Source: Dickeya fangzhongdai
GTDB taxonomy: Bacteria; Pseudomonadota; Gammaproteobacteria; Enterobacterales; Enterobacteriaceae
Assembly: GCF_002812485.1 (NCBI RefSeq)
Contig: NZ_CP025003.1
Span: 744,001 to 808,000, forward strand
Length of the DNA stretch: 64,000 nt
Direction: 5' to 3'
Part shown: piece after piece, positions 1 through 9,281 of the stretch
How positions within the stretch are numbered: position 1 is the first letter of the stretch
How the letters are laid out: each line of letters starts with the position of its first letter
Translations under genes and position numbers: made by a program
Notes under the pieces: generated by a model
Seen by the model: only the letters and a program-made list of their open reading frames with translations
Database searches by the model: none
What the model was told of the DNA's origin: nothing

Positions 1-38
1 GTGGTCATACTACGGCGCATCAAGGGATAAAGTAAACG

Positions 39-77
39 ATGACCCTGGTGGAACTCTGGGGTAAAATGCGTATCAAA
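39..77 (+). promoter_or_regulatory. greA promoter region, overlapping sigma-70 and sigma-E candidates
   Basis: ATGACC at 39-44 and TAAAAT at 62-67, 17 bp apart, resemble a sigma-70 promoter. GGAACT at 50-55 and TCAAA at 73-77, with 17 bp between them, match the sigma-E pattern. E. coli greA is known to be read from overlapping sigma-70 and sigma-E promoters, which supports the reading. Transcription would start around 74-85. Confidence 0.5.
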
Positions 78-94
78 ATGCAAAAACGCGTCTG

Positions 95-131
95 GCCTGG
101 AAGGAATGTTCCGGGCGAGGCTATTTTTGTT
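95..131 (+). terminator. Candidate attenuator hairpin in the greA leader
   Basis: GCCTGGAA (95-102) pairs with TTCCGGGC (109-116), with one wobble, and a T-rich run follows at 123-131. E. coli greA has a leader terminator that yields short GraL RNAs, and this hairpin sits in the equivalent place. The T run is about 7 nt from the stem, so termination is probably partial. Confidence 0.35.
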
Positions 132-189
132 TAAATTGTCAGGATGACGGTAACGTGAGCCGTACGGATTTTTTAGAGGTAGTGACGAT

Positions 190-666
190 ATGAAACAATT
201 TCCGATGACGTTGCGTGGTGCTGAAAAGTTACGCGAGGAGCTGGACTTCCTGAAGTCAGTACGCCGGCCCGAAATTATTGCGGCGATTGCCGAGGCGCGT
301 GAGCACGGTGATTTGAAAGAAAACGCAGAATACCATGCCGCTCGCGAGCAGCAGGGATTCTGTGAAGGTCGGATTCAGGAAATTGAAGCCAAACTGTCTA
401 ACGCCCAGGTTATCGACGTCACCAAGATGGCGGCGAACGGTCGCGTGATTTTTGGCGCTACGGTAACCGTGATGAACCTGGATACCGAAGAAGAGCAGAC
501 CTACCGTATCGTGGGTGACGACGAAGCCGACTTCAAACAGAACCTCATTTCTGTCAACTCGCCGATTGCGCGGGGGTTAATAGGCAAAGAAGAGGATGAC
601 GTGGTGACGATCAGCACGCCGGGCGGGGTCGTGGAGTACGAAATCCTGAAGGTGGAATATCTCTGA
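190..666 (+). CDS. greA: Transcription elongation factor GreA
   Basis: GreA binds RNA polymerase through the secondary channel and stimulates cleavage of backtracked RNA, rescuing arrested complexes. The 158-residue product has the family's usual length. Residues about 1-75 form the coiled-coil domain, with acidic residues near its tip ([11 protein letters not shown]), and about 80-158 form the globular FKBP-like domain. The ATG is preceded by TAGAGG, about 10 nt upstream. It stands alone between its own promoter region and a strong terminator, and faces yhbY convergently. The protein is nearly identical to the E. coli one as remembered. Confidence 0.97.
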   Translation: MKQFPMTLRGAEKLREELDFLKSVRRPEIIAAIAEAREHGDLKENAEYHAAREQQGFCEGRIQEIEAKLSNAQVIDVTKMAANGRVIFGATVTVMNLDTEEEQTYRIVGDDEADFKQNLISVNSPIARGLIGKEEDDVVTISTPGGVVEYEILKVEYL

Positions 667-710
667 TTCCTATTGACTGGCAAGGCGCCAGCCTCGATTG
701 TAAAGAAAGG

Positions 711-735
711 AAAAAGGCCGATATCGGCCTTTTTT
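711..735. terminator. Bidirectional terminator between greA and yhbY
   Basis: A perfect palindrome with the core GGCCGATATCGGCC is flanked by A5 on the left and T6 on the right, so it can terminate both the rightward greA transcript and the leftward yhbY transcript. Confidence 0.85.
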
Positions 736-791
736 CTCACCAGCGGGTCATGGAACCTTGCCGGGAAACAGGGTAACCTGAACCAAAAATG

Positions 792-1085
792 TTAACGGGG
801 CAACACAATCTTGCGTTCTTTTGACGCACGATAGAGCACCAGAGTGTGGCCGATGACCTGGACATTACTGGCGCCGGTTTCGCGCAGAATGGCATCGACA
901 ATCAGGCCCTTGGTTTCACGATCCTCAGCGGCGATTTTCACCTTGATCAGTTCGTGATGTTCCAAAGCCTGCTCGATTTCAGCCAGCACACCTTCAGTGA
1001 GGCCGTTGTTGCCCAGCATGACGACCGGCTTCAACGGGTGAGCCAGGCCTTTCAGGTGCTGTTTTTGTTTGTTACTCAGATTCAT
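792..1085 (-). CDS. yhbY: Ribosome assembly RNA-binding protein YhbY
   Basis: A 97-residue CRM-domain protein that binds 50S precursor particles. It starts MNLSNKQKQHLKGLAHPLKP and contains the GNNGL turn (residues about 26-30) typical of the CRM/YhbY fold. It lies convergent to greA and divergent from rlmE, with a 158-bp intergenic region at 1086-1243 that should hold promoters for both. Length and sequence match the enterobacterial family. The role in 50S assembly is family knowledge; its basic residues fit RNA binding. Confidence 0.93.
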   Translation of the reverse strand: MNLSNKQKQHLKGLAHPLKPVVMLGNNGLTEGVLAEIEQALEHHELIKVKIAAEDRETKGLIVDAILRETGASNVQVIGHTLVLYRASKERKIVLPR

Positions 1086-1243
1086 TGTCTTTTTTGCTTA
1101 GGTTGGGATTGAAAACGGGCCATTCTACCGCCATCTCATGATTATCACCAATCCGGCTATACAGATTGGCTGTCGTTGAGACGTTTTGCCCGCCGCTGGC
1201 ACTTAATTAACACTAGTTAGAAAAAATCATAGTTGGAAAATCG

Positions 1244-1873
1244 ATGGCTAACAAAAAGCGTTCTGCAAGTTCCACCCGCTGGTTGCAGGAACACTTTAGC
1301 GACAAATATGTACAGCAGGCGCAGAAAAAAGGGCTTCGCTCGCGCGCTTGGTTTAAACTTGATGAGATACAGCAGACTGACCGGCTGTTCAAACCCGGCA
1401 TGACCGTGGTGGATCTTGGCGCAGCGCCAGGCGGATGGTCCCAGTATGTTGTCAGTCAGATTGGTGGAAAAGGGCGCATTATCGCGTGCGATCTTTTACC
1501 GATGGATCCTATTGTTGGAGTCGATTTCCTTCAAGGGGATTTCCGTGATGAATTAGTGCTCAAAACCCTGCTGGAGCGGGTTGGAGACGAGAAGGTTCAG
1601 GTGGTGATGTCCGACATGGCCCCGAACATGAGCGGTACTCCGGCGGTGGATATTCCCCGCGCCATGTATCTGGTTGAACTTGCGCTGGACATGTGTCGGG
1701 ATATATTAGCGCCTGGTGGCAGTTTCGTAGTGAAAGTATTTCAGGGAGTGGGCTTCGATGAGTATCTGCGTGAGATTCGCTCCCTGTTTACGACGGTGAA
1801 GATTCGTAAGCCAGATGCCTCGCGAGCCCGGTCCCGTGAGGTGTACATTGTAGCGACAGGTCGTAAACTGTAG
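1244..1873 (+). CDS. rlmE: 23S rRNA 2'-O-ribose U2552 methyltransferase
   Basis: RlmE (FtsJ/RrmJ) methylates the 2'-O of U2552 in the A-loop of 23S rRNA in the 50S subunit. The 209-residue protein has the SAM-binding motif [13 protein letters not shown] at about residues 50-62. The catalytic K-D-K-E residues fit the conserved segments around K38, the SDMAPNMSG loop (about 123-131), and VVKVFQG. It lies 47 bp upstream of ftsH in the same direction, the conserved ftsJ-ftsH heat-shock pair. No clear heat-shock promoter was identified upstream. Confidence 0.97.
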   Translation: MANKKRSASSTRWLQEHFSDKYVQQAQKKGLRSRAWFKLDEIQQTDRLFKPGMTVVDLGAAPGGWSQYVVSQIGGKGRIIACDLLPMDPIVGVDFLQGDFRDELVLKTLLERVGDEKVQVVMSDMAPNMSGTPAVDIPRAMYLVELALDMCRDILAPGGSFVVKVFQGVGFDEYLREIRSLFTTVKIRKPDASRARSREVYIVATGRKL

Positions 1874-1920
1874 TACCCTGACGCTATTTTTTAACACAGT
1901 TGTAATATGAGGTTAATCCC

Positions 1921-3873
1921 TTGAGTGACATGGCGAAAAACCTGATTCTCTGGTTGGTCATCGCGGTAGTGCTGATGTCCGTATTCCAGAGCTTTGGGCC
2001 CAGCGAGTCGAATGGCCGTAGGGTGGATTATTCAACCTTTTTGACTGAAGTGAATCAGGATCAGGTCCGTGAAGCGCGTATCAACGGGCGCGAGATCAAT
2101 GTTGTCAAAAAAGACAGCAGCCGCTACACCACGTACATCCCTGTCAACGATCCTAAACTGCTGGATAACCTTCTGACCAAAAATGTGAAAGTGGTTGGCG
2201 AACCGCCGGAAGAACCGAGCCTGCTGGCTTCTATCTTCATTTCCTGGTTCCCGATGCTGTTGCTGATTGGTGTCTGGATTTTCTTCATGCGCCAGATGCA
2301 GGGCGGAGGCGGCAAAGGTGCCATGTCTTTTGGTAAAAGCAAGGCACGGATGCTGACGGAAGATCAGATTAAAACCACGTTCGCCGATGTGGCGGGCTGT
2401 GATGAAGCCAAAGAAGAAGTTGCCGAGCTGGTGGAGTACCTGCGCGAGCCGAGCCGCTTTCAGAAACTGGGTGGTAAAATTCCGAAAGGCGTGCTGATGG
2501 TCGGCCCGCCGGGGACCGGTAAAACCTTGCTGGCGAAAGCCATCGCCGGTGAAGCGAAAGTGCCGTTTTTCACCATTTCCGGTTCCGACTTCGTAGAAAT
2601 GTTTGTGGGCGTCGGTGCTTCTCGCGTGCGTGACATGTTCGAGCAGGCCAAGAAAGCTGCGCCCTGCATCATCTTTATCGATGAAATCGACGCCGTGGGC
2701 CGCCAGCGTGGCGCGGGTCTGGGCGGTGGTCATGACGAACGCGAGCAGACGCTGAACCAGATGCTGGTTGAGATGGATGGTTTTGAAGGCAACGAAGGCA
2801 TCATCGTTATCGCCGCGACTAACCGTCCCGACGTGCTGGACCCGGCGTTGCTGCGTCCCGGTCGTTTTGACCGTCAGGTGGTGGTTGGCTTGCCGGATGT
2901 CCGTGGCCGTGAACAGATTCTGAAAGTCCATATGCGCCGCGTACCGCTGTCGCCGGATATTGACGCTTCCGTTATCGCACGTGGTACGCCGGGCTTTTCC
3001 GGTGCGGATTTGGCTAACCTGGTGAACGAAGCTGCGTTGTTTGCGGCTCGCGGCAACCGTCGCGTGGTTTCGATGGTGGAATTCGAGAAGGCCAAGGACA
3101 AAATCATGATGGGGGCGGAACGCCGCTCTATGGTGATGACCGAAGCGCAGAAAGAATCCACCGCCTATCACGAAGCGGGTCATGCGATTATCGGCCGTCT
3201 GGTGCCGGAGCACGATCCGGTGCACAAAGTGACGATTATCCCGCGCGGTCGTGCTCTGGGTGTGACTTTCTTCCTGCCTGAGGGTGATGCGATCAGCGCC
3301 AGCCGTCAGAAACTGGAAAGCCAGATTTCCACGCTGTACGGCGGCCGTCTGGCTGAAGAAATCATCTACGGATCCGAGCATGTTTCTACCGGCGCTTCCA
3401 ACGACATCAAAGTGGCGACGTCCATCGCCCGCAACATGGTGACGCAATGGGGCTTTTCGGAAAAGCTGGGGCCTTTGCTGTATGCGGAAGAAGAAGGCGA
3501 AGTGTTCCTCGGTCGTTCTGTAGCCAAAGCCAAGCATATGTCGGATGAAACGGCGCGTATCATCGATCAGGAAGTTAAGGCGTTGATCGAGCGTAACTAT
3601 CAGCGTGCCCGCGAATTGCTGATGGCCAATATGGACATTCTGCATTCGATGAAGGACGCGCTGATGAAGTATGAGACTATCGATGCGCCGCAAATCGATG
3701 ATCTGATGTCGCGTAAAGACGTTCGCCCGCCAGCCGGCTGGGAAGAACCGACTTCGGGCAATAACTCTTCGTCGTCTGACAATGGCGGTGCTCCTAAGGC
3801 GCCGACGCCGGCGGATGAACCTCATGCGCCGACACCGGGCAATACCATGTCCGGGCCTTTGAACGACAAGTAA
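1921..3873 (+). CDS. ftsH: ATP-dependent zinc metalloprotease FtsH
   Basis: FtsH is a membrane-anchored AAA+ protease that degrades LpxC, sigma-32 and misassembled membrane proteins. Two membrane segments lie at about residues 7-24 and 100-121. The AAA module has Walker A GPPGTGKT, Walker B IIFIDEID and the second region of homology around [20 protein letters not shown]. The zinc site is HEAGH. The C-terminal tail is Ser/Asn/Pro-rich. The TTG at 1921 is preferred because GAGG at 1909-1912 is 8 nt away; the internal ATG at 1930 (three residues shorter) is 17 nt from it. It is 650 residues from the TTG. Confidence 0.97.
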   Translation: MSDMAKNLILWLVIAVVLMSVFQSFGPSESNGRRVDYSTFLTEVNQDQVREARINGREINVVKKDSSRYTTYIPVNDPKLLDNLLTKNVKVVGEPPEEPSLLASIFISWFPMLLLIGVWIFFMRQMQGGGGKGAMSFGKSKARMLTEDQIKTTFADVAGCDEAKEEVAELVEYLREPSRFQKLGGKIPKGVLMVGPPGTGKTLLAKAIAGEAKVPFFTISGSDFVEMFVGVGASRVRDMFEQAKKAAPCIIFIDEIDAVGRQRGAGLGGGHDEREQTLNQMLVEMDGFEGNEGIIVIAATNRPDVLDPALLRPGRFDRQVVVGLPDVRGREQILKVHMRRVPLSPDIDASVIARGTPGFSGADLANLVNEAALFAARGNRRVVSMVEFEKAKDKIMMGAERRSMVMTEAQKESTAYHEAGHAIIGRLVPEHDPVHKVTIIPRGRALGVTFFLPEGDAISASRQKLESQISTLYGGRLAEEIIYGSEHVSTGASNDIKVATSIARNMVTQWGFSEKLGPLLYAEEEGEVFLGRSVAKAKHMSDETARIIDQEVKALIERNYQRARELLMANMDILHSMKDALMKYETIDAPQIDDLMSRKDVRPPAGWEEPTSGNNSSSSDNGGAPKAPTPADEPHAPTPGNTMSGPLNDK

Positions 3874-3914
3874 TGGTATGACGGCCCCCCTGGCGGGCCA
3901 CAGCTTCCCCCCAA

Positions 3915-3936
3915 CCCCGGCTTGCCGGGGTTTTTT
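3915..3936 (+). terminator. Terminator after ftsH
   Basis: CCCCGGC-TT-GCCGGGG followed by six T. folP starts only 45 bp further on, so either readthrough or a promoter within this short gap must supply folP-glmM. Confidence 0.8.
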
Positions 3937-3980
3937 ACTCCGGTAGGGCATGCTGGCTAGACGAATTTGAGAAGCAAAAC

Positions 3981-4814
3981 ATGAAACTGAACGCTCGTGG
4001 ATTGACGCTGGATCTCTCCTGTCCCCAGGTTATGGGGATCTTGAATGTCACCCCGGATTCCTTCTCCGACGGCGGTAAACACAACACGCTGAACACGGCT
4101 TTGATCCATGCCGAGCAGATGATTTCTGCCGGCGCCACTTTCATTGATGTGGGGGGCGAGTCTACCCGACCGGGCGCAGACGAAGTCAGTACCGATGAAG
4201 AGTTGGAGCGGGTTGTGCCGGTGGTGGAAGCGCTGGCGCAACGCTTTGAAACCTGGATTTCGGTGGATACGTCCAAGCCTGAAGTGATTACCGCCTGTGC
4301 GCAGGCCGGCGCACATCTGATCAACGATATTCGGGCGCTTAGAGAGCCGGGTGCGCTGGAGGCGGCGGCGGCAACAGGTCTTCCCGTGTGCCTGATGCAT
4401 ATGCAGGGATTGCCGAGAACCATGCAACATACGCCGCATTATGACGATGTGGTAGGTGAGGTTTCGGCATTTTTTGAGCATCATATTGCCCGTTGTGTCG
4501 CCGCCGGTATTCCGCGCGACCAGTTATTGCTGGATCCTGGGTTCGGCTTCGGCAAGAATCTGCAGCATAATTATCGGTTGCTGGGGAACCTGGAAGAATT
4601 ACATCGCTTCGGTTTGCCGTTGCTGGTTGGTATGTCCAGAAAAACCATGATTGGGCAATTGCTGGGTGTTCCGCCGCTTGAACGGGTTTATGGCAGTGTA
4701 GCAGCGGCGGTTATTGCCGCGATGAAGGGCGCCCATATTATCCGTGTCCATGATGTGAAAGCGACGGTGGATGCAATACGTGTAGTCGAAGCAACTCTAT
4801 CAGCGAAGGAATAA
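3981..4814 (+). CDS. folP: Dihydropteroate synthase
   Basis: FolP condenses p-aminobenzoate with 6-hydroxymethyl-dihydropterin pyrophosphate in folate synthesis and is the sulfonamide target. The 277-residue TIM-barrel protein shows the signatures [14 protein letters not shown] (about residues 15-28), [11 protein letters not shown] (about 56-66) and DPGFGFGK (about 185-192). It sits between ftsH and glmM as in E. coli, and glmM begins 8 bp downstream, which implies cotranscription and translational coupling. Confidence 0.96.
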   Translation: MKLNARGLTLDLSCPQVMGILNVTPDSFSDGGKHNTLNTALIHAEQMISAGATFIDVGGESTRPGADEVSTDEELERVVPVVEALAQRFETWISVDTSKPEVITACAQAGAHLINDIRALREPGALEAAAATGLPVCLMHMQGLPRTMQHTPHYDDVVGEVSAFFEHHIARCVAAGIPRDQLLLDPGFGFGKNLQHNYRLLGNLEELHRFGLPLLVGMSRKTMIGQLLGVPPLERVYGSVAAAVIAAMKGAHIIRVHDVKATVDAIRVVEATLSAKE

Positions 4815-4822
4815 CAACAATT

Positions 4823-6160
4823 ATGAGTAGCCGCAAATATTTTGGCACTGACGGTATTCGGGGCAAGGTGGGCGATCTGCCGATTACGCCTGATTTTGTA
4901 TTGAAGCTGGGATGGGCTGCCGGCAAAGTTCTGGCGCGTCATGGTTCCAGAAAAATTATTATTGGCAAAGATACCCGTATTTCCGGCTACATGCTGGAGT
5001 CTGCGCTTGAGGCCGGGCTGGCGGCGGCTGGCTTGTCCGCATCGTTCACCGGACCTATGCCAACTCCGGCGGTGGCTTATCTGACCCGTACCTTTCGTGC
5101 TGAAGCCGGGATCGTGATTTCGGCGTCACATAACCCCTACTACGACAACGGTATCAAGTTCTTTTCGATTGACGGCACCAAGTTGCCGGACGAAGTGGAG
5201 GAGGCGATCGAAGCAGAAATGGAAAAACCATTGACCTGCGTCGAATCCGCCGAATTGGGCAAGGCGAACCGTATCGTTGATGCTGCCGGGCGCTATATCG
5301 AATTTTGTAAAGGCACGTTTCCCAGTGAACTGAGCCTCAGCGGACTTAAAATCGTGGTGGATTGCGCCAATGGCGCTACCTACCACATTGCACCCAGCGT
5401 GCTGCGTGAGTTAGGCGCACGGGTGATTGCCATTGGTTGTGAACCCGATGGTATGAACATCAATGAACAGTGCGGAGCTACTGACGTCACGCAATTGCAG
5501 GCGCGGGTGCTGTCTGAAAAAGCGGATGTCGGTCTGGCGTTTGATGGTGATGGCGATCGCCTGATTATGGTTGATCACCAGGGCAACAAAGTCGATGGCG
5601 ATCAGATCCTGTACATTATCGCGCGCGAAGCGCTGCGTCAGGGGCAATTGCGCGGTGGTGCGGTCGGTACATTGATGAGCAACATGGGACTGGAGCTGGC
5701 GCTAAAACAGTTAGGTGTCCCGTTTGCTCGTGCCAAGGTGGGAGACCGCTACGTGTTGGAGTTGATGCAGTCGAAAGGCTGGCGTCTGGGCGCTGAAAAC
5801 TCCGGCCACGTTATCCTGTTGGATAAAACCACTACCGGTGATGGCGTTATCGCAGGCTTACAGGTACTGACTGCCATGGTCCGCAACCATATGAGCCTGC
5901 ATGACCTGTGCAGCGGCATGAAGCTCTTTCCGCAAATACTGGTCAATGTGCACTTCTCCGGAGAAGGAGATCCGCTGGAAAGCGAGCTGGTGAAGCAGGC
6001 CACGCAATCGGTGGAAGAGCAATTGGCCGGTCGTGGCCGGGTATTACTGCGTAAGTCCGGTACAGAGCCCTTGATCCGGGTCATGGTGGAAGGGGAAGAC
6101 GAAGCGACAGTGACGCAGATGGCAAATCGCATTGCCGATGCGGTAAAAGCGGCCGGTTAA
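4823..6160 (+). CDS. glmM: Phosphoglucosamine mutase
   Basis: GlmM interconverts glucosamine-6-phosphate and glucosamine-1-phosphate, feeding UDP-GlcNAc for peptidoglycan and LPS. The 445-residue protein has the phosphoserine loop ISASHNP (Ser about 102), the Mg-binding loop DGDGDR (about 241-246), and the C-terminal phosphate-binding motif [12 protein letters not shown]. The start follows folP by 8 bp with a good upstream AGGAATAA. It shows the full family length and no anomalies. Confidence 0.97.
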   Translation: MSSRKYFGTDGIRGKVGDLPITPDFVLKLGWAAGKVLARHGSRKIIIGKDTRISGYMLESALEAGLAAAGLSASFTGPMPTPAVAYLTRTFRAEAGIVISASHNPYYDNGIKFFSIDGTKLPDEVEEAIEAEMEKPLTCVESAELGKANRIVDAAGRYIEFCKGTFPSELSLSGLKIVVDCANGATYHIAPSVLRELGARVIAIGCEPDGMNINEQCGATDVTQLQARVLSEKADVGLAFDGDGDRLIMVDHQGNKVDGDQILYIIAREALRQGQLRGGAVGTLMSNMGLELALKQLGVPFARAKVGDRYVLELMQSKGWRLGAENSGHVILLDKTTTGDGVIAGLQVLTAMVRNHMSLHDLCSGMKLFPQILVNVHFSGEGDPLESELVKQATQSVEEQLAGRGRVLLRKSGTEPLIRVMVEGEDEATVTQMANRIADAVKAAG

Positions 6161-6459
6161 GGGCAGAATAATGTGCCGACGGTGGTGGCAGGCTGCGAAT
6201 GCCTGTCACACGGTGTGATAGCGTGAATGCCTATGTAATCAGTCGGCTAGCCAGTATTTTCCGGTCTTTCTTTTTCGGCCGCTGGTTTTTTCCTCAATCA
6301 GTGGGTTGGCGCCAAATTACCCTTGCGTACACCCGATGCTTTAGTTAGTATTCAGACCCGCTTTATAGGGGAGTTACCTCTCCTGGCGGGTAGTCGCGGG
6401 TAAGCCGCAAGAATTAGCGATGCCTCACCAGGTGGTGGGGATAAATAACAGGTACGACT
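6161..6459 (+). promoter_or_regulatory. glmM-secG intergenic region with a candidate secG promoter
   Basis: TTGCGT at 6323-6328 and TAGTAT at 6346-6351, 17 bp apart, are a possible sigma-70 promoter. The leader at about 6368-6450 has short hairpins (GGGGAG/CTCTCC; CCTCACC/GGTGGTGGGG). No gene was seen in this 299-bp stretch. Confidence 0.35.
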
Positions 6460-6795
6460 ATGTACGAAGCTCTTCTGGTAATTTTCCTGATTGTGGCGAT
6501 TGGCCTGGTTGGTCTTATCATGCTGCAACAAGGTAAAGGTGCTGATATGGGAGCGTCGTTCGGAGCAGGGGCTTCCGCTACCTTGTTTGGTTCGAGCGGA
6601 TCCGGCAATTTTATGACCCGAATGACGGCGCTGTTTGCCACGCTGTTTTTCGTACTCAGCCTGATTCTGGGGAACATGAGTTCCGACCACAGCAAGAAAG
6701 GCAGCGAGTGGGAAAACCTGAGTCAGCCAGCTGCGCCCGAAAAAGCAGAGCAGTCAAAAGCACCGACTGCACCGTCAAGCGATATTCCTAAATAA
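6460..6795 (+). CDS. secG: Protein-export membrane protein SecG
   Basis: SecG is the small SecYEG translocon subunit that assists preprotein translocation. The 111-residue product has two hydrophobic spans (about residues 3-22 and 50-70) joined by the Gly-rich loop GKGADMGASFGAGASATLFG, typical of SecG, and an Ala/Pro/Ser/Lys-rich C-terminal tail. The order glmM-secG-leuU tRNA is conserved in enterobacteria. Confidence 0.95.
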   Translation: MYEALLVIFLIVAIGLVGLIMLQQGKGADMGASFGAGASATLFGSSGSGNFMTRMTALFATLFFVLSLILGNMSSDHSKKGSEWENLSQPAAPEKAEQSKAPTAPSSDIPK

Positions 6796-6850
6796 TCGCG
6801 GGCGTTTCATCGGCGGGTAAACGCCGCTGATGATAAAAAGCAATTGTGAT

Positions 6851-6937
6851 GCCGAGGTGGTGGAATTGGTAGACACGCTACCTTGAGGTGGTAGTGCCCG
6901 ATTGGGCTTACGGGTTCAAGTCCCGTCCTCGGTACCA
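6851..6937 (+). tRNA. leuU: tRNA-Leu (GAG)
   Basis: An 87-nt class II tRNA with a long variable arm and encoded CCA. The acceptor GCCGAGG pairs with CCTCGGT (one G-T wobble). The anticodon loop CTTGAGGT gives anticodon GAG. It is downstream of secG, the position of E. coli leuU. Confidence 0.95.
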
Positions 6938-6996
6938 ATCCTATAGATAACTTGCATTTTTGCGGTTGTCAGCGTAGTATTTGCCACGTTTTCGGA

Positions 6997-7073
<77 letters not shown>

Positions 7074-7209
7074 CTTAACTTCCCAGAAAAGTTTTTTTTC
7101 AAATAAACTGTATTGCATCAAGCGCATTATCTACGGTGAATTCTGAAAGAATACTTGATGGTAGTTATGCCGCAGTAGTTTGCGGTAAATAGGGTCCAGT
7201 TGCACAAAG

Positions 7210-7231
7210 CCCCGATATATCGGGGTTTTTT
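7210..7231 (+). terminator. Terminator between metY and rimP
   Basis: CCCCGATATATCGGGG followed by six T. It separates the tRNA from rimP and probably allows partial readthrough, as in the E. coli metY-rimP-nusA operon. Confidence 0.75.
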
Positions 7232-7291
7232 GTTATCTGACAGCAGAATTACTGGGCTATTAAGCCCTTTTTTTATGTCTTGGGGGTGGGC

Positions 7292-7744
7292 TTGTCCACA
7301 TTAGAACAAAAGTTAACAGAGATGATTTCGGCACCTGTTGAAGCCCTGGGCTATGAGCTGGTAGGCATTGAGTTCATTCGGGGACGCCAGTCGACACTGC
7401 GAATCTATATTGATAGTGAAGATGGCATCACTGTTGATGATTGTGCTGATGTTAGCCACCAGGTCAGTGCGGTACTGGATGTTGAGGATCCCATATCCGT
7501 TGCCTATAACCTGGAAGTGTCGTCGCCGGGCCTGGAACGGCCGCTCTTTACCGCTGCGCATTACGAGCGTTTCGCGGGTGAAGAAGTTAGCCTGGTGCTG
7601 CGCATGGCGGTGCAGAATCGCCGTAAGTGGCAGGGCATCATCAAATCCGTTGAAGGCGAGATGATCACCGTAACAGTGGAAGGCAAAGATGAAGTGTTCG
7701 CGCTGAGCAATATCCAGAAGGCGAACCTGGTACCCCACTTTTAA
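7292..7744 (+). CDS. rimP: Ribosome maturation factor RimP
   Basis: RimP is needed for late 30S subunit maturation. From the TTG at 7292 it is 150 residues ([10 protein letters not shown]... ending NLVPHF), the length annotated for E. coli. GGGGG at 7282-7286 gives a 5-nt spacing. Upstream in-frame GTG (7286) and TTG (7280) are alternatives but leave no room for a ribosome-binding site. The protein has an N-terminal alpha/beta domain and a C-terminal SH3-like barrel. It is followed by nusA after 21 bp. Confidence 0.92.
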   Translation: MSTLEQKLTEMISAPVEALGYELVGIEFIRGRQSTLRIYIDSEDGITVDDCADVSHQVSAVLDVEDPISVAYNLEVSSPGLERPLFTAAHYERFAGEEVSLVLRMAVQNRRKWQGIIKSVEGEMITVTVEGKDEVFALSNIQKANLVPHF

Positions 7745-7765
7745 AGTTTGGATGAGGCAACTAGG

Positions 7766-9256
7766 ATGAATAAAGAGATTCTGGCTGTTGTTGAAGCGGT
7801 TTCCAATGAAAAAGCCGTGCCGCGTGAAAAGATTTTTGAAGCGCTGGAGACTGCACTGGCGACAGCGACCAAGAAAAAATACGAGCAGGAAATTGATGTT
7901 CGTGTCTGTATCGATCGCAAAACCGGCGATTTCGATACCTTCCGTCGTTGGCAGGTCGTGAACGAAGTCACCCAGCCGACACGTGAAATCACCCTGGAAG
8001 CGGCGCAATTTGAAGAGCCAAGCGTGGAACTGGGTGGCTACATCGAAGATCAGATCGAATCCGTAACTTTCGACCGCATCACCACTCAGACCGCCAAGCA
8101 GGTTATCGTGCAGAAAGTGCGTGAAGCCGAGCGCGCCATGGTGGTTGACCAGTTCCGTGAACAGGAAGGCGAGATCGTCACCGGCGTGGTCAAAAAAGTT
8201 AACCGCGATAACATCACGCTGGATTTGGGCAGCAATGCTGAAGCTGTGATCGGCCGTGAAGACATGCTGCCGCGTGAGAACTTCCGCCCGGGCGACCGTA
8301 TTCGCGGCGTCCTGTATGCCGTTCGTCCGGAAGCGCGTGGGGCACAGCTGTTTGTGAGCCGTTCCCGCCCTGAAATGCTGATTGAATTGTTCCGTATCGA
8401 AGTGCCGGAAATCGGCGAAGAAGTTATTGAGATCAAAGCTGCAGCCCGTGATCCGGGTTCCCGCGCCAAGATCGCGGTCAAAACCAACGACAAGCGTATT
8501 GATCCGGTCGGTGCATGCGTGGGGATGCGCGGCGCGCGCGTTCAGGCGGTATCCAGCGAACTGGGCGGCGAGCGTATCGATATCGTTCTGTGGGACGATA
8601 ATCCGGCGCAGTTTGTCATTAACGCCATGGCGCCGGCCGATGTGGCGTCCATTGTAGTTGATGAAGACAAACACACTATGGACATCGCGGTTGAAGCCGG
8701 CAATCTGGCGCAGGCTATCGGTCGCAACGGTCAGAACGTTCGTCTGGCTTCTCAACTGAGCGGTTGGGAACTGAACGTGATGACGATTGAAGATCTGCAG
8801 GCGAAACACCAGGCAGAGGCTCATGCCGCCATCGATATTTTCACCAAGCACCTGGATATTGACGAAGAATTCGCGACGGCGCTGGTTGAAGAAGGCTTCT
8901 CTTCGCTGGAAGAACTGGCTTATGTGCCAATCCATGAGCTGCAGGAGATCGATGGTCTGGATGAAGAAACCATCGAAGCTCTGCGCGAACGGGCAAAAGC
9001 GGCGCTGACCACGCTGGCTCTGGCGAATGAAGAAAACCGCGGCAGTGGTCAGCCAGCGGAAGATTTGCTCAATTTATCTGGTCTGTCCCGCGAGCTGGCG
9101 TTTAAACTGGCCGCGCGCGGTGTTTGCACGCTGGAAGATCTTGCTGAGCAGGGCGTCGACGACCTGGCAGATATTGAAGGGCTTGATGAAACACAAGCCG
9201 GCGAGCTGATTATGGCTGCACGTAATATCTGTTGGTTTGGTGGCAGTAACGAATAA
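7766..9256 (+). CDS. nusA: Transcription termination/antitermination protein NusA
   Basis: NusA binds RNA polymerase and modulates pausing, intrinsic and Rho termination, and N/rrn antitermination. From ATG 7766 it is 496 residues: N-terminal RNAP-binding domain (1-125), S1 domain (about 135-200), two KH domains (about 200-345, with [12 protein letters not shown] and the second [12 protein letters not shown]), and two acidic repeats AR1/AR2 at the C terminus. AGG at 7763-7765 abuts the ATG; GAGG at 7758-7761 is a better site. The ORF can be extended upstream, but MNKEIL is the conserved start. Confidence 0.97.
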   Translation: MNKEILAVVEAVSNEKAVPREKIFEALETALATATKKKYEQEIDVRVCIDRKTGDFDTFRRWQVVNEVTQPTREITLEAAQFEEPSVELGGYIEDQIESVTFDRITTQTAKQVIVQKVREAERAMVVDQFREQEGEIVTGVVKKVNRDNITLDLGSNAEAVIGREDMLPRENFRPGDRIRGVLYAVRPEARGAQLFVSRSRPEMLIELFRIEVPEIGEEVIEIKAAARDPGSRAKIAVKTNDKRIDPVGACVGMRGARVQAVSSELGGERIDIVLWDDNPAQFVINAMAPADVASIVVDEDKHTMDIAVEAGNLAQAIGRNGQNVRLASQLSGWELNVMTIEDLQAKHQAEAHAAIDIFTKHLDIDEEFATALVEEGFSSLEELAYVPIHELQEIDGLDEETIEALRERAKAALTTLALANEENRGSGQPAEDLLNLSGLSRELAFKLAARGVCTLEDLAEQGVDDLADIEGLDETQAGELIMAARNICWFGGSNE

Positions 9257-9281
9257 CGAACTGTAGCAGGAAAGGAACAGC

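Noticed and set aside
80-94. Fifteen bases shared between the greA leader and the ubiT-leader hairpin (AAAAACGCGTCTGGC)
   Set aside because: In the greA leader the match is not part of a hairpin; it is probably coincidence between GC-rich motifs.
2032-3951. Long open frame antisense to ftsH (639 codons)
   Set aside because: It is a shadow of biased codon usage in ftsH, with His/Arg/Gln-rich composition, no ribosome-binding site and no recognisable domain.
7313-8935. Long open frame antisense to rimP-nusA, and similar ones opposite infB and deaD
   Set aside because: They cross two real genes on the other strand and show no domain or start signal.
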